Shown one piece after another: positions 25,672 through 37,934 of a stretch of DNA of 64,000 bases (position 1 is its first letter; each line of letters opens with the position of its first letter). A program made the translations under genes and the position numbers. The stretch spans positions 37,769,790 through 37,833,789 of the forward strand of contig NC_052613.1 in assembly GCF_016545825.1 (NCBI RefSeq), written 5' to 3'. Below the pieces are notes generated by a model that saw only the letters and a list, made by a program, of their open reading frames with translations, did no database searches and was not told where the DNA came from. The stretch is from Eucalyptus grandis. Taxonomy: Eukaryota; Streptophyta; Magnoliopsida; Myrtales; Myrtaceae.

Positions 25672-26640
25672 AATGAGGAGATCTAGCACTCTCAACAGAT
25701 TAACTGTTAATCCTCTCAAAAGTGGGAAGTTTATCATGTTACTCCAAGAAATAAAGCCAAATCTTGACACATTAGGGGAGAACCACCCAAGTTTGTGCCA
25801 GTCAACATCAGCATTCTTGTTTTTGACAATATCCCAAGCAACAAAAGAATTAAGGCAACCATTTGAAGAAGCTGTGCATACAACTTTGTCTGCAGCCAAG
25901 GAACTAGGAAAAATCATACCACAAACTGCAGCTTGGATGGGAACCAACTCTTCAGACCTAGCAACAGGCCATTTCCAATGAGAGTAACGAATTACAGCCA
26001 ATCCTTTGGCCTGCAGCAGAAGAGAAGAGTCATAACTTATTCTCCTTGAGAATGATTCCAGCAAGACCCTGGCATGGTGCTGCAATTCATACCAAAGAGA
26101 GACATGATCTCCACTACCCACTATTTGTATAATGCGGGGTTTCAAAATATTCCTGACTTTTAATAAATTCTTCCAAGCATAAGTAGCATCGGGTTTACAA
26201 TCAAGATAATAGCTATAGAGCTAAGCAAAACATGAAGAATAAACCTCAATGAAATACTCCACAGATACTTTATAATACAAGCTGGATTTGATACAAGCAA
26301 GATCTCACAAATCCAGTCTTTGAATGCCAAGGCCTCCAAATTGCTTAGGGGGACAGACAGTGTCCCACTTAACTTTTGCTCCCCCTTTAGCATCAGGATC
26401 TCCCTTCCAAAGGAAAGCTCTACACTTCCGCTCAACCATTTCAAAAACTTTCTTGGGCAACAAAAAGAGTTGACCCTAATAGTTAACCAGACTATTAAAA
26501 ACAGATTTGATAAGCTGACCCTGGCATATGAGTGGCTTTTAACTGTCCAAACTTTAGATCTTGTTGTAATTCGATGCTTATAATCCTTGTCTTGCAGACC
26601 ACCCAAAAACACTAGAAGAAAGAACCAAACAAAAAAATAG
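25672..26640 (-). mobile_element. Degenerate LINE (L1-type) reverse transcriptase 3' fragment
   Basis: In reverse complement, frames at 26612-26160 and 26145-25700 read as the region following the catalytic core of plant L1 reverse transcriptases. Stretches include SYARVSLSNLFLIVW, GEQKLSGTLSVPLSNLEALA, LWSISLRF, then ILKPRIIQIVGSGDHVSLWY, HWKWPVARSEELVPIQAA, DIVKNKNADVDWHKLGWF and SPNVSRFGFISW. Several frameshifts and stops make it inactive, and the catalytic FADD-type core is absent. Its arrival coincides with the loss of exons 1-3 of MATH copy B. Confidence 0.8.
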
Positions 26641-28197
26641 GGTTGGCTGATTTGTCGGCTGTTTGATTTTACTGCTGCATGTTAGACAAATGCAACGTAT
26701 GACTTAACACTCCCCTTGCATAGAACTGATCCCTTACACACACACGACAGAATGTGGACGTAATCACGTCAATGGGATAACCAGGGAAATGATAACAAGC
26801 AACATAACAGACAAGAAATTTTGAACTATTGACATGTGCTTTGACAATGCTAGAAATGAACAAGTAGAATGCAGACAATTTGTTGGAAATGCAACCAAAC
26901 AAGTAGAATGCGAACAATTTACTAATCCTTCAGAAGAGATTCTTTCTGCATTCTAATCATTCCCCATGATCATTACCTGCCTCCTAAGCAGCCAGTCAAA
27001 AGAAAAAGCAGAAACAAATCTACTCACCTTTAAACTTTTCCAACCAGCGACTCCAGGGCTATGCGTCTTTGATTCCATGAAGCAGTATACGAATAGTCAT
27101 CAAAACGAACAATGTGCAATGATTTCATTGAGTGCTATCCAGGACGCGAAATGCCTTCATTTGTGTCTGTACTCAAACCTGACTAAACCATTCCTTAATC
27201 TTGGATCGTGAGTAAAATGCTGGATGGAAGGTTTAAGGCGCAATAAATCTGTTTCCCCACAGATCTCGATGTGCGTCACAGGATGCTCAGAAATAAGACG
27301 ATTGCTTGTGTGGGGATAAGTACTGTGTATCGTCAAATTGAGACAGAAAGTTAATACCGAGTTCCTTCCACTTCCACTGAATGCTGCAGGAGTAATTTCT
27401 GTATATCAGAATCAGAGATATAAGGGACAGAAGTCAGGTACATCCCACAAACTTAGTAAACGTGTTCAAATGGAGTTTCCAAACTAAAACGGGAAAGAGA
27501 ATCGAAAGCATCTAACTGCCAACTTGCTCTATCCATCCGAAGTTCGGAGTTACACTTTTTCAATGCGATGCAACTTTCAAACATTTTCAAACTTGTCTTT
27601 TGCTATTTATTTATGATTTTTGAGATTTGTCTTGCGGATTGAAACATCAGGGGGAAAAATGGACACTTTCAATGAACACGGAAAGAGAACATATGTACAT
27701 ACCTCTATTCCCCCGTGAATAATTTGAGAACCAACTCTAATCATCGAAAGAGTTTCCATTAAAAGTCAAGATCTTAAGAACAGAGCCTCCAGTGGCATCT
27801 CCCCTACTTCTCTGCAATGAGGGGCAATCTCACATCCCGGGTCCCCCCCTTCAGCATCCTCTCCTCCTCCTCCTAGACTCGATACTGGCGAGGCGATGGT
27901 GAAGGAAAGGTTTACGGACTTTGCCCATGAACTAAAAGATTGAAAGATAATTAGCCCACTGTAAAATTCAATGGAAGCTAAAAAGAAGGATGAATATTTA
28001 GAGAAACCGTCGCTCGTTCAGACTACTGAGATCAATCTACAAGCCGTGTTTAACTGAGGAAATGCAGCTGCCTACTGACTCACGCCGGACGAAGACTAAT
28101 TTCAAGTAAAGAAAGCGCCTTGGAGTAGAGGAGAAGAGAACCCCGCGGAAAGCGTCGAACAAGATTTCAAATAAGGAAAAGCGCAAAGTAGCTTTAC
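26641..28197. other. Unassigned region, possible 3' exons or remnants
   Basis: I find no recognised family. On the minus strand an open stretch of about 85 codons runs from 27412 to 27157, ending RFEYRHK then TGA, and another ends at about 27770 with a glycine-rich start. Either could be a downstream exon of the GC-rich exon at 28.2-28.5 kb, or chance. Confidence 0.3.
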
Positions 28198-28507
28198 CTT
28201 CGGAAATACGGATAATTGCAGGTGCGGCAGCAGCAGGTCCGGAACGATCCAGGAGGAATTAGGGTCTCGTCGAGGTAGACGTCCTCCTTCTTCTTCGAGG
28301 GGGCGGCCTCGGGGGTCTGCTGCGGCGGGCGCGGCGGCTCGGTGCTTCGGGCGGGTGGCGCCGCCGGGGAAGGGGGCGCTGGCTCGCGGGGAGGTCGGTT
28401 TTCCTGGGACGAGTGCTCTCACGGCTGCGACTCGGTGGAGCTCTCTGTGAGTCGAGTGCGAAAGTTCCGAGTTCGCGGAGAGCTTCAGCTGTCAGCTTCC
28501 CAATCAT
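28198..28507 (-). CDS. First exon of an unidentified gene, with a 2-bp frameshifting duplication
   Basis: The ATG at 28507 opens MIGKLTAEALRELGTFALDS, and the exon ends at a good GT donor (AAG then GTAAAG, exon edge 28198). The first 28 codons or so are in one frame. The rest makes sense only in another frame: a proline- and alanine-rich linker, then SKKKEDVYLDETLIPPG and RTCCCRTCNYPYFRR, a cysteine-rich end. The shift is explained by GAGAG in place of GAG around 28415-28421, an apparent AG duplication. The exon is much more GC-rich than its surroundings. I do not recognise the family. The gene may be a broken copy, or the base run may be an assembly error. Downstream exons were not found with confidence. 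Confidence 0.5.
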
Positions 28508-28619
28508 AAAATCAAAATACGAACCCCCTCCATCTTCAAAAAGAGCCGAGGCTCAGACATTAAAAATACCCTAATCTCTTCCCATGTAGAATATTCAGAG
28601 TCCGAATCCCTTCTTTCTT

Positions 28620-31600
28620 TCAAGTAATTGACTTGGTCCAGTCATCACCCAATATGACTCCTGGGATTTCGTGGATGAGGGGCCAATAGCTGCCGGTCCC
28701 TTTCCTGCATCGCTCCACCAGAATCCCACATTCTTTGATCACGAGAAATTCTAGGGAGGGAGGGAGACCATCCTGGGGCAACTCCCTCAGCTTCGGGCAA
28801 TTCCAGATCCGTAACCACTGGAGAGAGGGAGGGAGACTGCTGGACAGTCTTTCCACTTTCCCCATATCTCTGATAGTGAGATAGAGCAAAGAGGAAGGGA
28901 GCGGAAGCACAAGATCCTCCTCCTCTCCCACCCCGCTGTCGATGTCTAGGCATTCAAGGGAGGTGAGGGGGGTAAGCCACTCCCTCACCGGTTGCTTCAT
29001 ATTCTCGCATTTTTCTATCGTAAGTTCCTGTAGCTGGGGCGGCAATCCTCCATCAGGGAAGCGCGTAATACTCTCACACCCTCTAATTACTCAGATTTTG
29101 GAGACTCGTGAGTCGATGCAACTGATTAGGTAACGATTTTATCTTCGGACAATCCCTAAGACAAAATTTCAAGATGCCGGGAGGAAGAGGAGGGAAGCAC
29201 TCCAGCTCCAGTGCTGAGACACTCCCACAAACGCAAGAAAGTGAGATGGAAAAGTGTGTGCAGCCCCTGTGGTAAGCTTCTCAAGTTCTTGCAAGAGATA
29301 ATATTGATATTTTGAAGTGATTGAAGACGGTCTACAGGTATCTCCGCAAGCGACTCCACTCCCCTACACACTTCAATTTCAAGTGTCTTGAGGGTTGTAG
29401 ATAAATATCTATTTTGGCTGAACGGAGAGGCTGGTAGAGAATCGCATCCCAGATTTTTAATTCTTGCAAACAAGACGTCATGTCACCATGATTATTGGTG
29501 CTGTTGCTTGGTTCATCCATATGAACACTTAATCCTTCGGGTAAAGATGGCAACATCTTGCAATTTTTTATATTTAATGATATCATTGACGCCAACATAC
29601 CTGTTTTTGGGAAGGACACAAGTTTTGGACACTCCTCGACGGTCAAGTCCTGAAGAGAGGAGAGGGTGTAAATCTCGCTTGGGTGCTTCTCCAAATTGAT
29701 GCAATAGTCCACAGTCTCCAGCTTGCTAGACAACTCTATATCTCCTTCTCCAACTGAAAATGAAATCAATTCAGGACAACTTTTGACAACTAAGCTTTTC
29801 AGACAAGCGAGATTTTGAATTACATCTCTCTCTTGCCACAAGTACATCAATTTTTACAACTTTTCATCTCCAACTTCTCCAGCTTGACCAAAGAGCTTGT
29901 AAACCCATAATTTAAGCAAGTTAATTCCACAACATCTTGCATGACAAGAGCGGTTAGAGATGTCAAGTTCGCCAAACTCTTCAGCACGCCTTCATTACAA
30001 CCACTAAAGTTTAATTCATTGAGGGATGGAAGGCTAATGATAGAGGACGAGACATCCATACACGGACATGAGTTGATTTCCAGCTTTTTGAGGGAGCTCA
30101 GTTGACTAGGGAATCTTCCAATCAACATAGGGCAATCCCGAATGACCAAATGCTCAAGACAAGGGAATAAAACTCCTACTTCTTCATTGCCGAAGCGATG
30201 AGACCATTCCTCCCATGATGGCATGTCCTTGAATTCCAAAGTCATTAAGGATGGAAAAGGACTTTTGGTTCCATAAAATTCAGACCCTACCGTGCGTATT
30301 GCATTTAGACCTTCAATATACAGTTTTTTCAAAGAAGATAGTTGTCCCAATGAGGCTAATGCTTTGGCTCGACAACACCCATGTAAATGTAAATGCACCA
30401 TCTTAACATATGAGGGACTTCCTAACCATGACGGGAATTCTAAGCCACCATAGTAGGATATTGTGAGATTTTCAAGTTTTGGGTGAGGGCGAAGAAAGTC
30501 AAGGACTTTTGCTTCAAGCTCTTCATTCCGGAAATTTCCAAAATCTTTGCACCATTGCATGGTCAACCGGCATATTCCTTCATGCATAAATTGGCATCCA
30601 TGGCATCTCCAGCTTCTTGAACCTTATGCAAATCAGAGATGCACAATTCTCCTTCAAGGTTCTTTAGATTTTTTAACTCCTTCAACCTTGAGCCATTTCC
30701 CATTCCCACTATAAACTTCGGCAACATCTCAAGACCCACCAAACTACCTATATTCAGTGGCATCGCTTTTAGGTTGCTAGTGTCACTAATATCGAGAAAT
30801 CTCAAATTGATCAATTTCTCCATGCCTTGTGGTAATTCAATAAGGTACATACAGCTCGCAACATCAAAGCCTCTAGGTTGTACAATGCAACAATTGACTT
30901 GGGAAGTGTTTCAATAAAAGTATAGGATAGATTAAGGTGCCTTAGGTGCCTCAATTTGCCTATGCAATCCGGTACCTCCCTAATGAAGTAGTGACTTAAT
31001 GAAAGCACCCTCAAATATTTCAATTTTGACAACAAGTCACATAGAACTTTTTGGGACAAATATGACTTGTAATGATAGCTAGGTTGCTTCCTAACGATAT
31101 GAAGCTCCTAAGTCCTTTCATTCCATGATATATCTCTAAAATTTTTTGACACAACGTGATCTATTGGGAATGAATGAGGCATGACGAGCTAAAGATGGAT
31201 TAGTTTGATCCCACTTAAGCTCAGACTCCCCTAAGCTAAAATGGGTTGCACCTGCAACTAGCTTTGCCAAGGTCATTCACAAGATCATGCATCAAGAATT
31301 GTGATTCACTACTACTCGACTTTTGAAATAACGATCTAGACACTAGCTCGTTGAAATAATTCAAACCTGCAATCCAAATGTCCCTTTCTTCTTTTTCCTT
31401 CACCAAGCCCTCTGCAATCCACCAGTGAATCACCTCATCCCGTTGGATTTCATAGTCCTTCGGAAATAAAGCACAGTAAGCAAAACATCTCCTCAAATGT
31501 GAAGGGAGATGGAGGTAGCTAAGTTTCAAAGCCGGAAGGACGTTAACTTCGTCTTCTGGTAGATCCCAAATCTCACTCTTCGATATAGCTTCCCATTCAT

Positions 31601-32776
31601 GGGGACTAGCATTGGTATGTAGCAGTCCAGCCAATGCCTTCACAGCTAACGGCAAACCTTTGCATTTTTCCACTATTTTCCTACCTGATACTTCTAGATT
31701 AGGATGATGATCGAAATTCTGGACTCCAAGAGCATGAAGTGCGAACAAAGTCGTACAATCATCTAGTGACAACAATTTGAGAGTTATTGGTTGAGCACGG
31801 CTTGTTGAAGCCACATTGCAGTCACGAGTCGTGATGATGATCTTGCTTCCCTTCACTCCCGATTGAAAAGGCTTCAAGAGAATAGTCCAGTCTCCATAGT
31901 TCTTGTTCCAAACATCATCTAATACGACAAAAAACTTCTTCCCTGAAAGGTTTTTCTTAAGCTCATCCTGAAGCCAATTCAAGGTTTTACCTTCACAGTC
32001 AAATGGCTGTTGATTGTCTCTAGAATACTCTTCGTAATAGAAAGCACATTGAAATCATCAGAAACACAAGCCCATGCTTTCTCATCAAAGGTGACATTAG
32101 GATCATTATAGATTTGTTGAGCCATAGCTGTCTTCCCAACACCTCCCATCCCTACAATGGCAATCACTTTTGGATCCATGCATGTTCTATCATCTTCTTC
32201 TTTAGTCAGTAATCTAAGGATCTCCCTTTTTTCATCCTCCCTGCTAACGAAATAAGGCTCGGTCACATTTGTAGTGGGAATCGGCTCATCCAGCTGGTGG
32301 TAAGCTAATCGCCTCACCTTGTTCTCTCTTAGGCTCAGACCATCTTTACGAGCTATGATCTCCTGCAATCTGTCATCCATCTCTTCTATCTTGGATCTCG
32401 TTGTGTGGCCAAACATCAATGCTTTCGGGCTCAATCTGGAGCAACAACTTGGAAGTAGGGCACGCACCTTGCTAGTGCCAGGTTCTGTCTTGGACTTGTT
32501 TTCCATGGATTCTATGGCAAACTCATCAAGCAAGTCTTCGATGTCGTAGGCCAAGTTCCTGAGATCTTCGAGCCACGACTTCACGTTGGGATCGCCGGTC
32601 AATTGCCTGTCCTCGGCATCAATCAGCACCTGGTCAATACTGGTCAGCATCTTCTCCCATTTCTTCAGTAGCTTATCAATCTTCACACGCCTTGCAAAGT
32701 TGAGCAGTTCACGAGAGGCCAACCTCTCGAGCAGCACGGGAAGAAGGGCACCAAGGAAGAGCTCTGCGATGGGCAT
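28620..32776 (-). pseudogene. CC-NBS-LRR disease-resistance gene (RPP13-like/I2-type), multiply frameshifted
   Basis: A plant intracellular immune receptor of the coiled-coil NLR class, decayed. It opens MPIAELFLGALLPVLLERLA at 32776. The coiled-coil part includes SWLEDLRNLAYDIEDLLDEF. NB-ARC motifs follow in order: P-loop GMGGVGKTAMAQ, RNBS-A with AWACVSDDFNV, kinase-2 KFFVVLDDVWN, RNBS-B GSKIIITTRD, GLPL as CKGLPLAVKAL, RNBS-D CFAYCALFPKDYE, and MHD as LMHDLVNDL. Then comes a long leucine-rich repeat region ending EIPGVILGDDWTKSIT. The frame breaks near 31985, 31250, 31140 (with stops to about 31100), 30855, 30585, 29850, 29465 and between 29156 and 29045, so no full product is possible. 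The P-loop has GKTA where GKTT is usual. The coding region appears intronless, as is common in this class. Confidence 0.92.
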
Positions 32777-34070
32777 GGCTTGGTTCGTGAGCGGCAGAGA
32801 ATTAAACAAGACGAGAGTGCCCGGATGGTTTGAAACACAGTGTCTTGAGCATAGAGGAAACAAAAGTTCTTATATTCAGGACAACGGCATCAAAAGTTCT
32901 TATTTTAAGCTTTAAAGCACCCTAGTTAGACCGAAATAATGTGAACTGAAGCTTGCCCTTTCTCAACGTCTTGGAGACTTACGCATTAAAAGTTCTTACT
33001 TTTTATTTGTTTATTTCCTTCTCCTAATAATGGCAGACAAGGAGCAAATTTAGGTCTAGTGCTCAATCCATGTTTGTTCTTTAGCGGTGGAGGTGGAGGT
33101 GGAAGTGGAGGAAAGGATCGAGACTTAGACACTGATGGTGGGGACTGACCAGTAAAGTAGATGCACTCAGATTGTTTATGAGTCCACTATTCTTGTCTTG
33201 ATTGAGGCGACCGGCGACGGTCTTTCTTTATTATTTAGTTTTGGTCGATGAAGACTTGGAGCAATCTGTTACCTAGTTTTCAGATTCCCAAGTAATTCGC
33301 CGGTTTTTATTTGAGGCCTTAATTAAGGTTAGGCTGCAACACTCCATAATCCCTATCCATCTCCTCTCTCTTTCTCGGCATCTCGGTCTCCATTTGAGGT
33401 TCTAAAATAATTGGATTGCCAGTACTAAATCTCGACCGTTCAAAATGAAATATTTTGGCTAAAACTTATTGTGTTTCTTTCTGCATCAATTGCGTTTTTA
33501 TGCTCACCTTACTTCATTCTTTTTTGCACTCAAATCTTTACGCCTTCGTCTCTCATCGTTCAATTCATTTGATTTGATCTCATGGGAACAAGTTGGTATT
33601 ATTAAAGCCACCAAAGGCTGGAATCAGTATAAGGTTGTTCTTTCAATTTCTTTCCCACTCCTCTTTTGCACCCATCCATCATCATCCCGCATCACATAGA
33701 TCATGGCATCATCGTCTCATTGATGTAGCCTCGTGAATTCCATTACATTATCAAACGAAGAAGAAGTTAAAATATAATTTAGTTTATGTAGACCAATATC
33801 ATCATATAAGTCCCAATGATTATTCCATATTACACAAGAACTCAATACTTTAATAGCTGTATAATTTACGTAGTTAGTTGCTCAATAAATGTCCAGAAAG
33901 ACTTGATAACAAAATCTTTAAATAATGGCAAAAAAAAAAAAAAAAATTGTTACTTTCTCTCCATTACCGTCATTGCTACCTAACTCGGCTCTTTGAAAGA
34001 TACATTATGCATTAGATTAGTGACAAAAGAATTGAGTGGCTGTAGATCGAATCAAATTGCAAACCTTCAA
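32777..34070. other. Region upstream of the NLR pseudogene
   Basis: This region would hold the promoter of the NLR pseudogene. It contains a GGTGGAGGTGGAGG-type purine run (33087-33112) and a poly(A) run at 33930-33946. No supported gene is present. Confidence 0.4.
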
Positions 34071-34696
34071 GCACCATTTTCTTTTTCCCTTTTATAATAA
34101 TTATATCCATAATAAAGCTTCCTCATTTTATTTGCTCTGCTCGGTCATATTAAAATATGCTTACAGTTTTGTCAACCTAACCACAATTCGTCCACCAGAT
34201 AAATATTTTATCCCCAGAGATGGACAAATTGATAATATTAATTAAATGAGAAGGTTTAAGGGGGTGGTTCAAGAAGTGGGTTAGCATGAGGACGCGGTTT
34301 AGGGCGGTTCAAGAAATGGGAGCGGGCCTCATGTGCAGTTGCAGAACGTTAATCTCTACGCACCCTCTTCACCATTCCCAGATGCAGGCCTCATGTGCAA
34401 AGCATCGAAAGAAGGGTGATTATGGCAGGACGTGCCCGGAGTTCAAGGAATCAAACTTTTATAATTGTTGTATTACTTCTCTATCTTCATTGCTCTTGTT
34501 GCACAAATTGTTTATTTATTAAACTTTATTCTCTCTCTTCCCTCCTCACCATGTGCAGTTGCAGGTCCCATGTGCATAACGTCGAAAGAGGGGTGATTAT
34601 GGCAAGACGTGCCAGAAGGCCAAGGGATCAAACTTTTATAATTCATATGTTACTTTTTTATTTTCATTGGTCTTTTTGCACAAATGATATATTTAT

Positions 34697-34698
<2 letters not shown>

Positions 34699-34748
<50 letters not shown>
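34699..34748. repeat. (CT)n microsatellite
   Basis: An uninterrupted run of about 25 CT units. The matching place in the second copy (about 39382-39398) has only about eight units, showing how this site varied after the duplication. Confidence 0.95.
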
Positions 34749-34753
<5 letters not shown>

Positions 34754-36041
34754 TATTACTCTTCGATTTTCTTTGCTATTTTGTTTATAGTTCATATGTC
34801 ACTGTTGTTCTTTCGATGCTTTGCGCGTGGGGCCTGCAACTGCACATGGTGAAAAGGGTAGAGAGAGAATGACATCTGATTCCTTCTTCATCTCCTTCGC
34901 ACGGTTCTTCTTGTTGTCTGGCCTGCATTTCTCGAACCAGCTAAATACAGGGCGTCAACAGATACTTGTCTATGGAGAAATTATAAAGGTTCCTGTCGAG
35001 ATGCATTCCTAATCTAAATAATGTGCATGCTTTTTGGGTGAAGTGCACCCTCCTCACAATAAATTGCTCGCATTTTTTACGTGAAGTGCATGCTTCTCAT
35101 GATAATGTATACGCTATCGTTCGTGTCAAGTGCACCTTCCTTCAGACCAAAAAAAAAAAAGTGCACCTTCCTTGGAAATCAAGTGCATCCTCCTCAAGGA
35201 TGAGTGAACCCTCGTAATGGTCAAGAGTGAGCTCCTTATGGTGTCTAGATGAGAAACGTGCCTCTTTTGATGAGGAGCATCCTCCTTAAGCGGTCGATGT
35301 TGATGGGGCACCCATGATATTTTTATCTTTCTATCAACATGATTGCAAAATTGTCTAGAAAGCCGGTGCCTGCTTTTTATTGTTGTAGGAACTAGTTAAT
35401 CCAAATTAGTGATTATGTCTAGTACGATCATTTGCCAAATAGAAACGAAATTTTTCCCATTATTTTTACCGTTAGTCAAAATCCAGTATAAGTTTTCAAC
35501 TAAAATCCCTAACTTAGAGCGTTTGACCCGTCAAAATTGAAACAATGGCCATCCATCTTGCCGGCAACCTCGAAAACGGACCTGGAGCTCCCAAATATCA
35601 TCAATGAAAGTGGTTGAAATTTAGCCATCGATGTTCTACTCTGCCACCGATCTATGCTCTTCTCTAATTCGAGGATAGGCCAGGATTGAGGGTTATCTGG
35701 TCCTCCCGTTTCTCCAACAAATAATGTCTTCTTGAACGGCTATTTAAATGATCAATGAATGGTATTACTCTCTAGCAAAATAATTAAAAAGTATATTGAG
35801 ATTAAATTGGAATACTATGCGTGTCAATTTTTTCTTAATATGTCGCATATGACCCATTTGCTTAAAGGTCCATTTGCAATCAGTTGGTGTATCAATCTAG
35901 TTGATTGTTCTGAAAATCATCCATATTGATCATCTTTATAAATGGAAAGTGCCGACTATACTCAACCATTTTTTTCCATAGCTTAAGTAGTTTAGACTTG
36001 AATGTATTCACTGCATCAACAACATGGTATAGTGTATAGCA

Positions 36042-37018
36042 GGGATAAGAACAGCAGAAGTGACATAATTTTCATACGACGCTTACTTGAGTGCCATAAA
36101 TTTTTATTTTTTTTTTACTTAAATGCCACAGATTATAAAATTAGAGATTTGAGAGCCATAGGTGACTTGCCTCGTTGGAAAATCTTACGTGAATGCCGGT
36201 CGTCCTACGTGATATTGCCAGTACTAACAAGGACAAACTTTAATTTTTTTTTTTTAACTTTTAAAATTTTAAATTTTCTTTTGCTTTTTCTATGTCGATA
36301 AGAGTCACTAGCAACCCTCAACTACTAAGGCCTCATATTGGGCAAGGGCTGTCTCACCCATGGCTGGTAGGGCCACAAAGGCCGTGAGTGAGGCCATCAC
36401 AATCCATCGGCCATAGGCGTGGCTGCCTCACCTACGGCCGGTAGGACCACAAAGACCCTCACTTGTAGCCAAGGATGGCCTCACCCAAGGTCTTAACTAC
36501 CACAATGGCCGAAGGCAAGCTCGACCGGTCTAGGTGAGGAGCCCCCAAAAAAAAAAACTAAATAATTTTAAAAAAACACATCAGAATGCATGTAGGGATG
36601 ATTTGCCACAAATGACACTTGGCAAGAAGCCAAAATGAAAAAAAAAAGAAAAATTCAGAAAAAATTTTAAGAATCCACATTCATAATGCATGTATGATGA
36701 TTTGCTAGAAATGACATTAAGTGATGAGCCAAAAAAGAAAAAGAAAACTAAATAATTCAGAAAAATATTAAAAATCCATGTCAAAATGCATATATGATGA
36801 TTTGCCATAAATAACACTCAGCAAGGAGCCAAAAAAAGAAAACTAAATAATTCAAAAAAATTAAAAATCCATGTTGGAATGCATGTAGGATGATTTGCTA
36901 GAAATAACACTCAAACGATTGATTTTACTCCAATGTGGCATCTAAATAAGTGAAAAAAATTATAACATTCATGTGAGTATCATACGAAAGTTACAGTATT
37001 TTTGCTGTTTATATCATG
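36042..37018. mobile_element. Mutator-type TIR element with 9-bp target-site duplication (in R1)
   Basis: The left end, GGGATAAGAACAGC then AGAAGTGACATAATTTTCAT, and the reverse complement of the right end, CATGATATAAACAGC then AAAAATACTGTAACTTTCGT, form imperfect inverted repeats of about 100 bases. An exact 9-bp repeat TGTATAGCA flanks the element at 36033-36041 and 37019-37027. Inside are a GC-rich section (36310-36540) with repeated GGCC-containing words and a block of tandem repeats. No transposase frame is present, so it is non-autonomous. Confidence 0.88.
36575..36905. repeat. Tandem repeat inside the TIR element, about 3.5 units of 90-100 bases
   Basis: Each unit reads roughly AATGCATGTATGATGATTTG, a CCA/CTA-GAAATGACACT section, AGCAAGGAGCC, a purine run and AACTAAATAATTCAG. 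Unit starts are near 36583, 36686, 36784 and 36877. The same block is at 41195-41530 in the second copy. Confidence 0.85.
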
Positions 37019-37934
37019 TGTATAGCAAGGTCAATCATCTATGAGAAAATATATAAGGTTTGCATTTCAATCAAATGTTTTTTTCTATTAAACACCGGTA
37101 TGTTAAGATGACCAAACACACACATAGAAGCCAGGTAGTTTAGGTATCGAGTTCGGAAAAGTGACTTAATAATGAGAGTATAATTGAAATGTCATATTTT
37201 TTAAAGTTTCGATATCAATTGTTATATCTTCAAAGTCTTTGCCATTTCTTCAAACGGTAATATTTAATGGGGTAAGACTGGATGTGGTTCACAATGGTGA
37301 TCTACATCTCCATTTTTGTTGTTGATTTTTCTTTTTCTTTTTAGCCTGAAACTCTATTCCCAAGTGAAGTTAAAAAAAAAATAATTGGTAATCTAATAAT
37401 TCATACTCTCTATGGTAAAAATGCTAATTGAGTTCCTAATTAGATAGTATCGGAGAATCAAACTTGAAAAATCTCTCTTAGAACACGACCACAAAATGGA
37501 TTTAGATCTCGGAGTTCCTTAAAGGTATTTATGTGCTCATTTAACCTCTCCCTGTCTAAATCTAGATCTGGAAGCCTTTCAAGCTATTTTTGGTGTCTTC
37601 TTATAGTAATGATGTTAAGGATGCCGAATCTAGGTACGCACCACCCACTAAGCAAGCTGTACATATTGAACAAGGAGATTATAGTGGGTGCTTATCACTT
37701 ATGATGATGCGAGATTCAATGATTAATCGCTCTTCATTTTGTTTTGATACTGAGATTTATTTTTTAGAATGAGAGTATACTTATCACAACAGTTTGTGCT
37801 TTATTGTTCTACTTTACTGTTTAGGATTTGATTTGCTTTGTTATGAACCTCTCAAATATCATATTGATCTTGAATGTGAATGAAATATTCACTTTCGAAA
37901 AAAATAAAAAATCATCCTAATTTCTTTTTATGTT

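Noticed and set aside
25582..26145. Minus-strand frame of 187 codons as a host gene
   Set aside because: It reads as the post-catalytic part of an L1-type reverse transcriptase and continues, shifted, into the neighbouring frame.
36575..36905. CRISPR-like array
   Set aside because: Unit length is about 90-100 bases with no distinct short repeat and unique spacers, it is inside a DNA transposon, and this is plant nuclear DNA.
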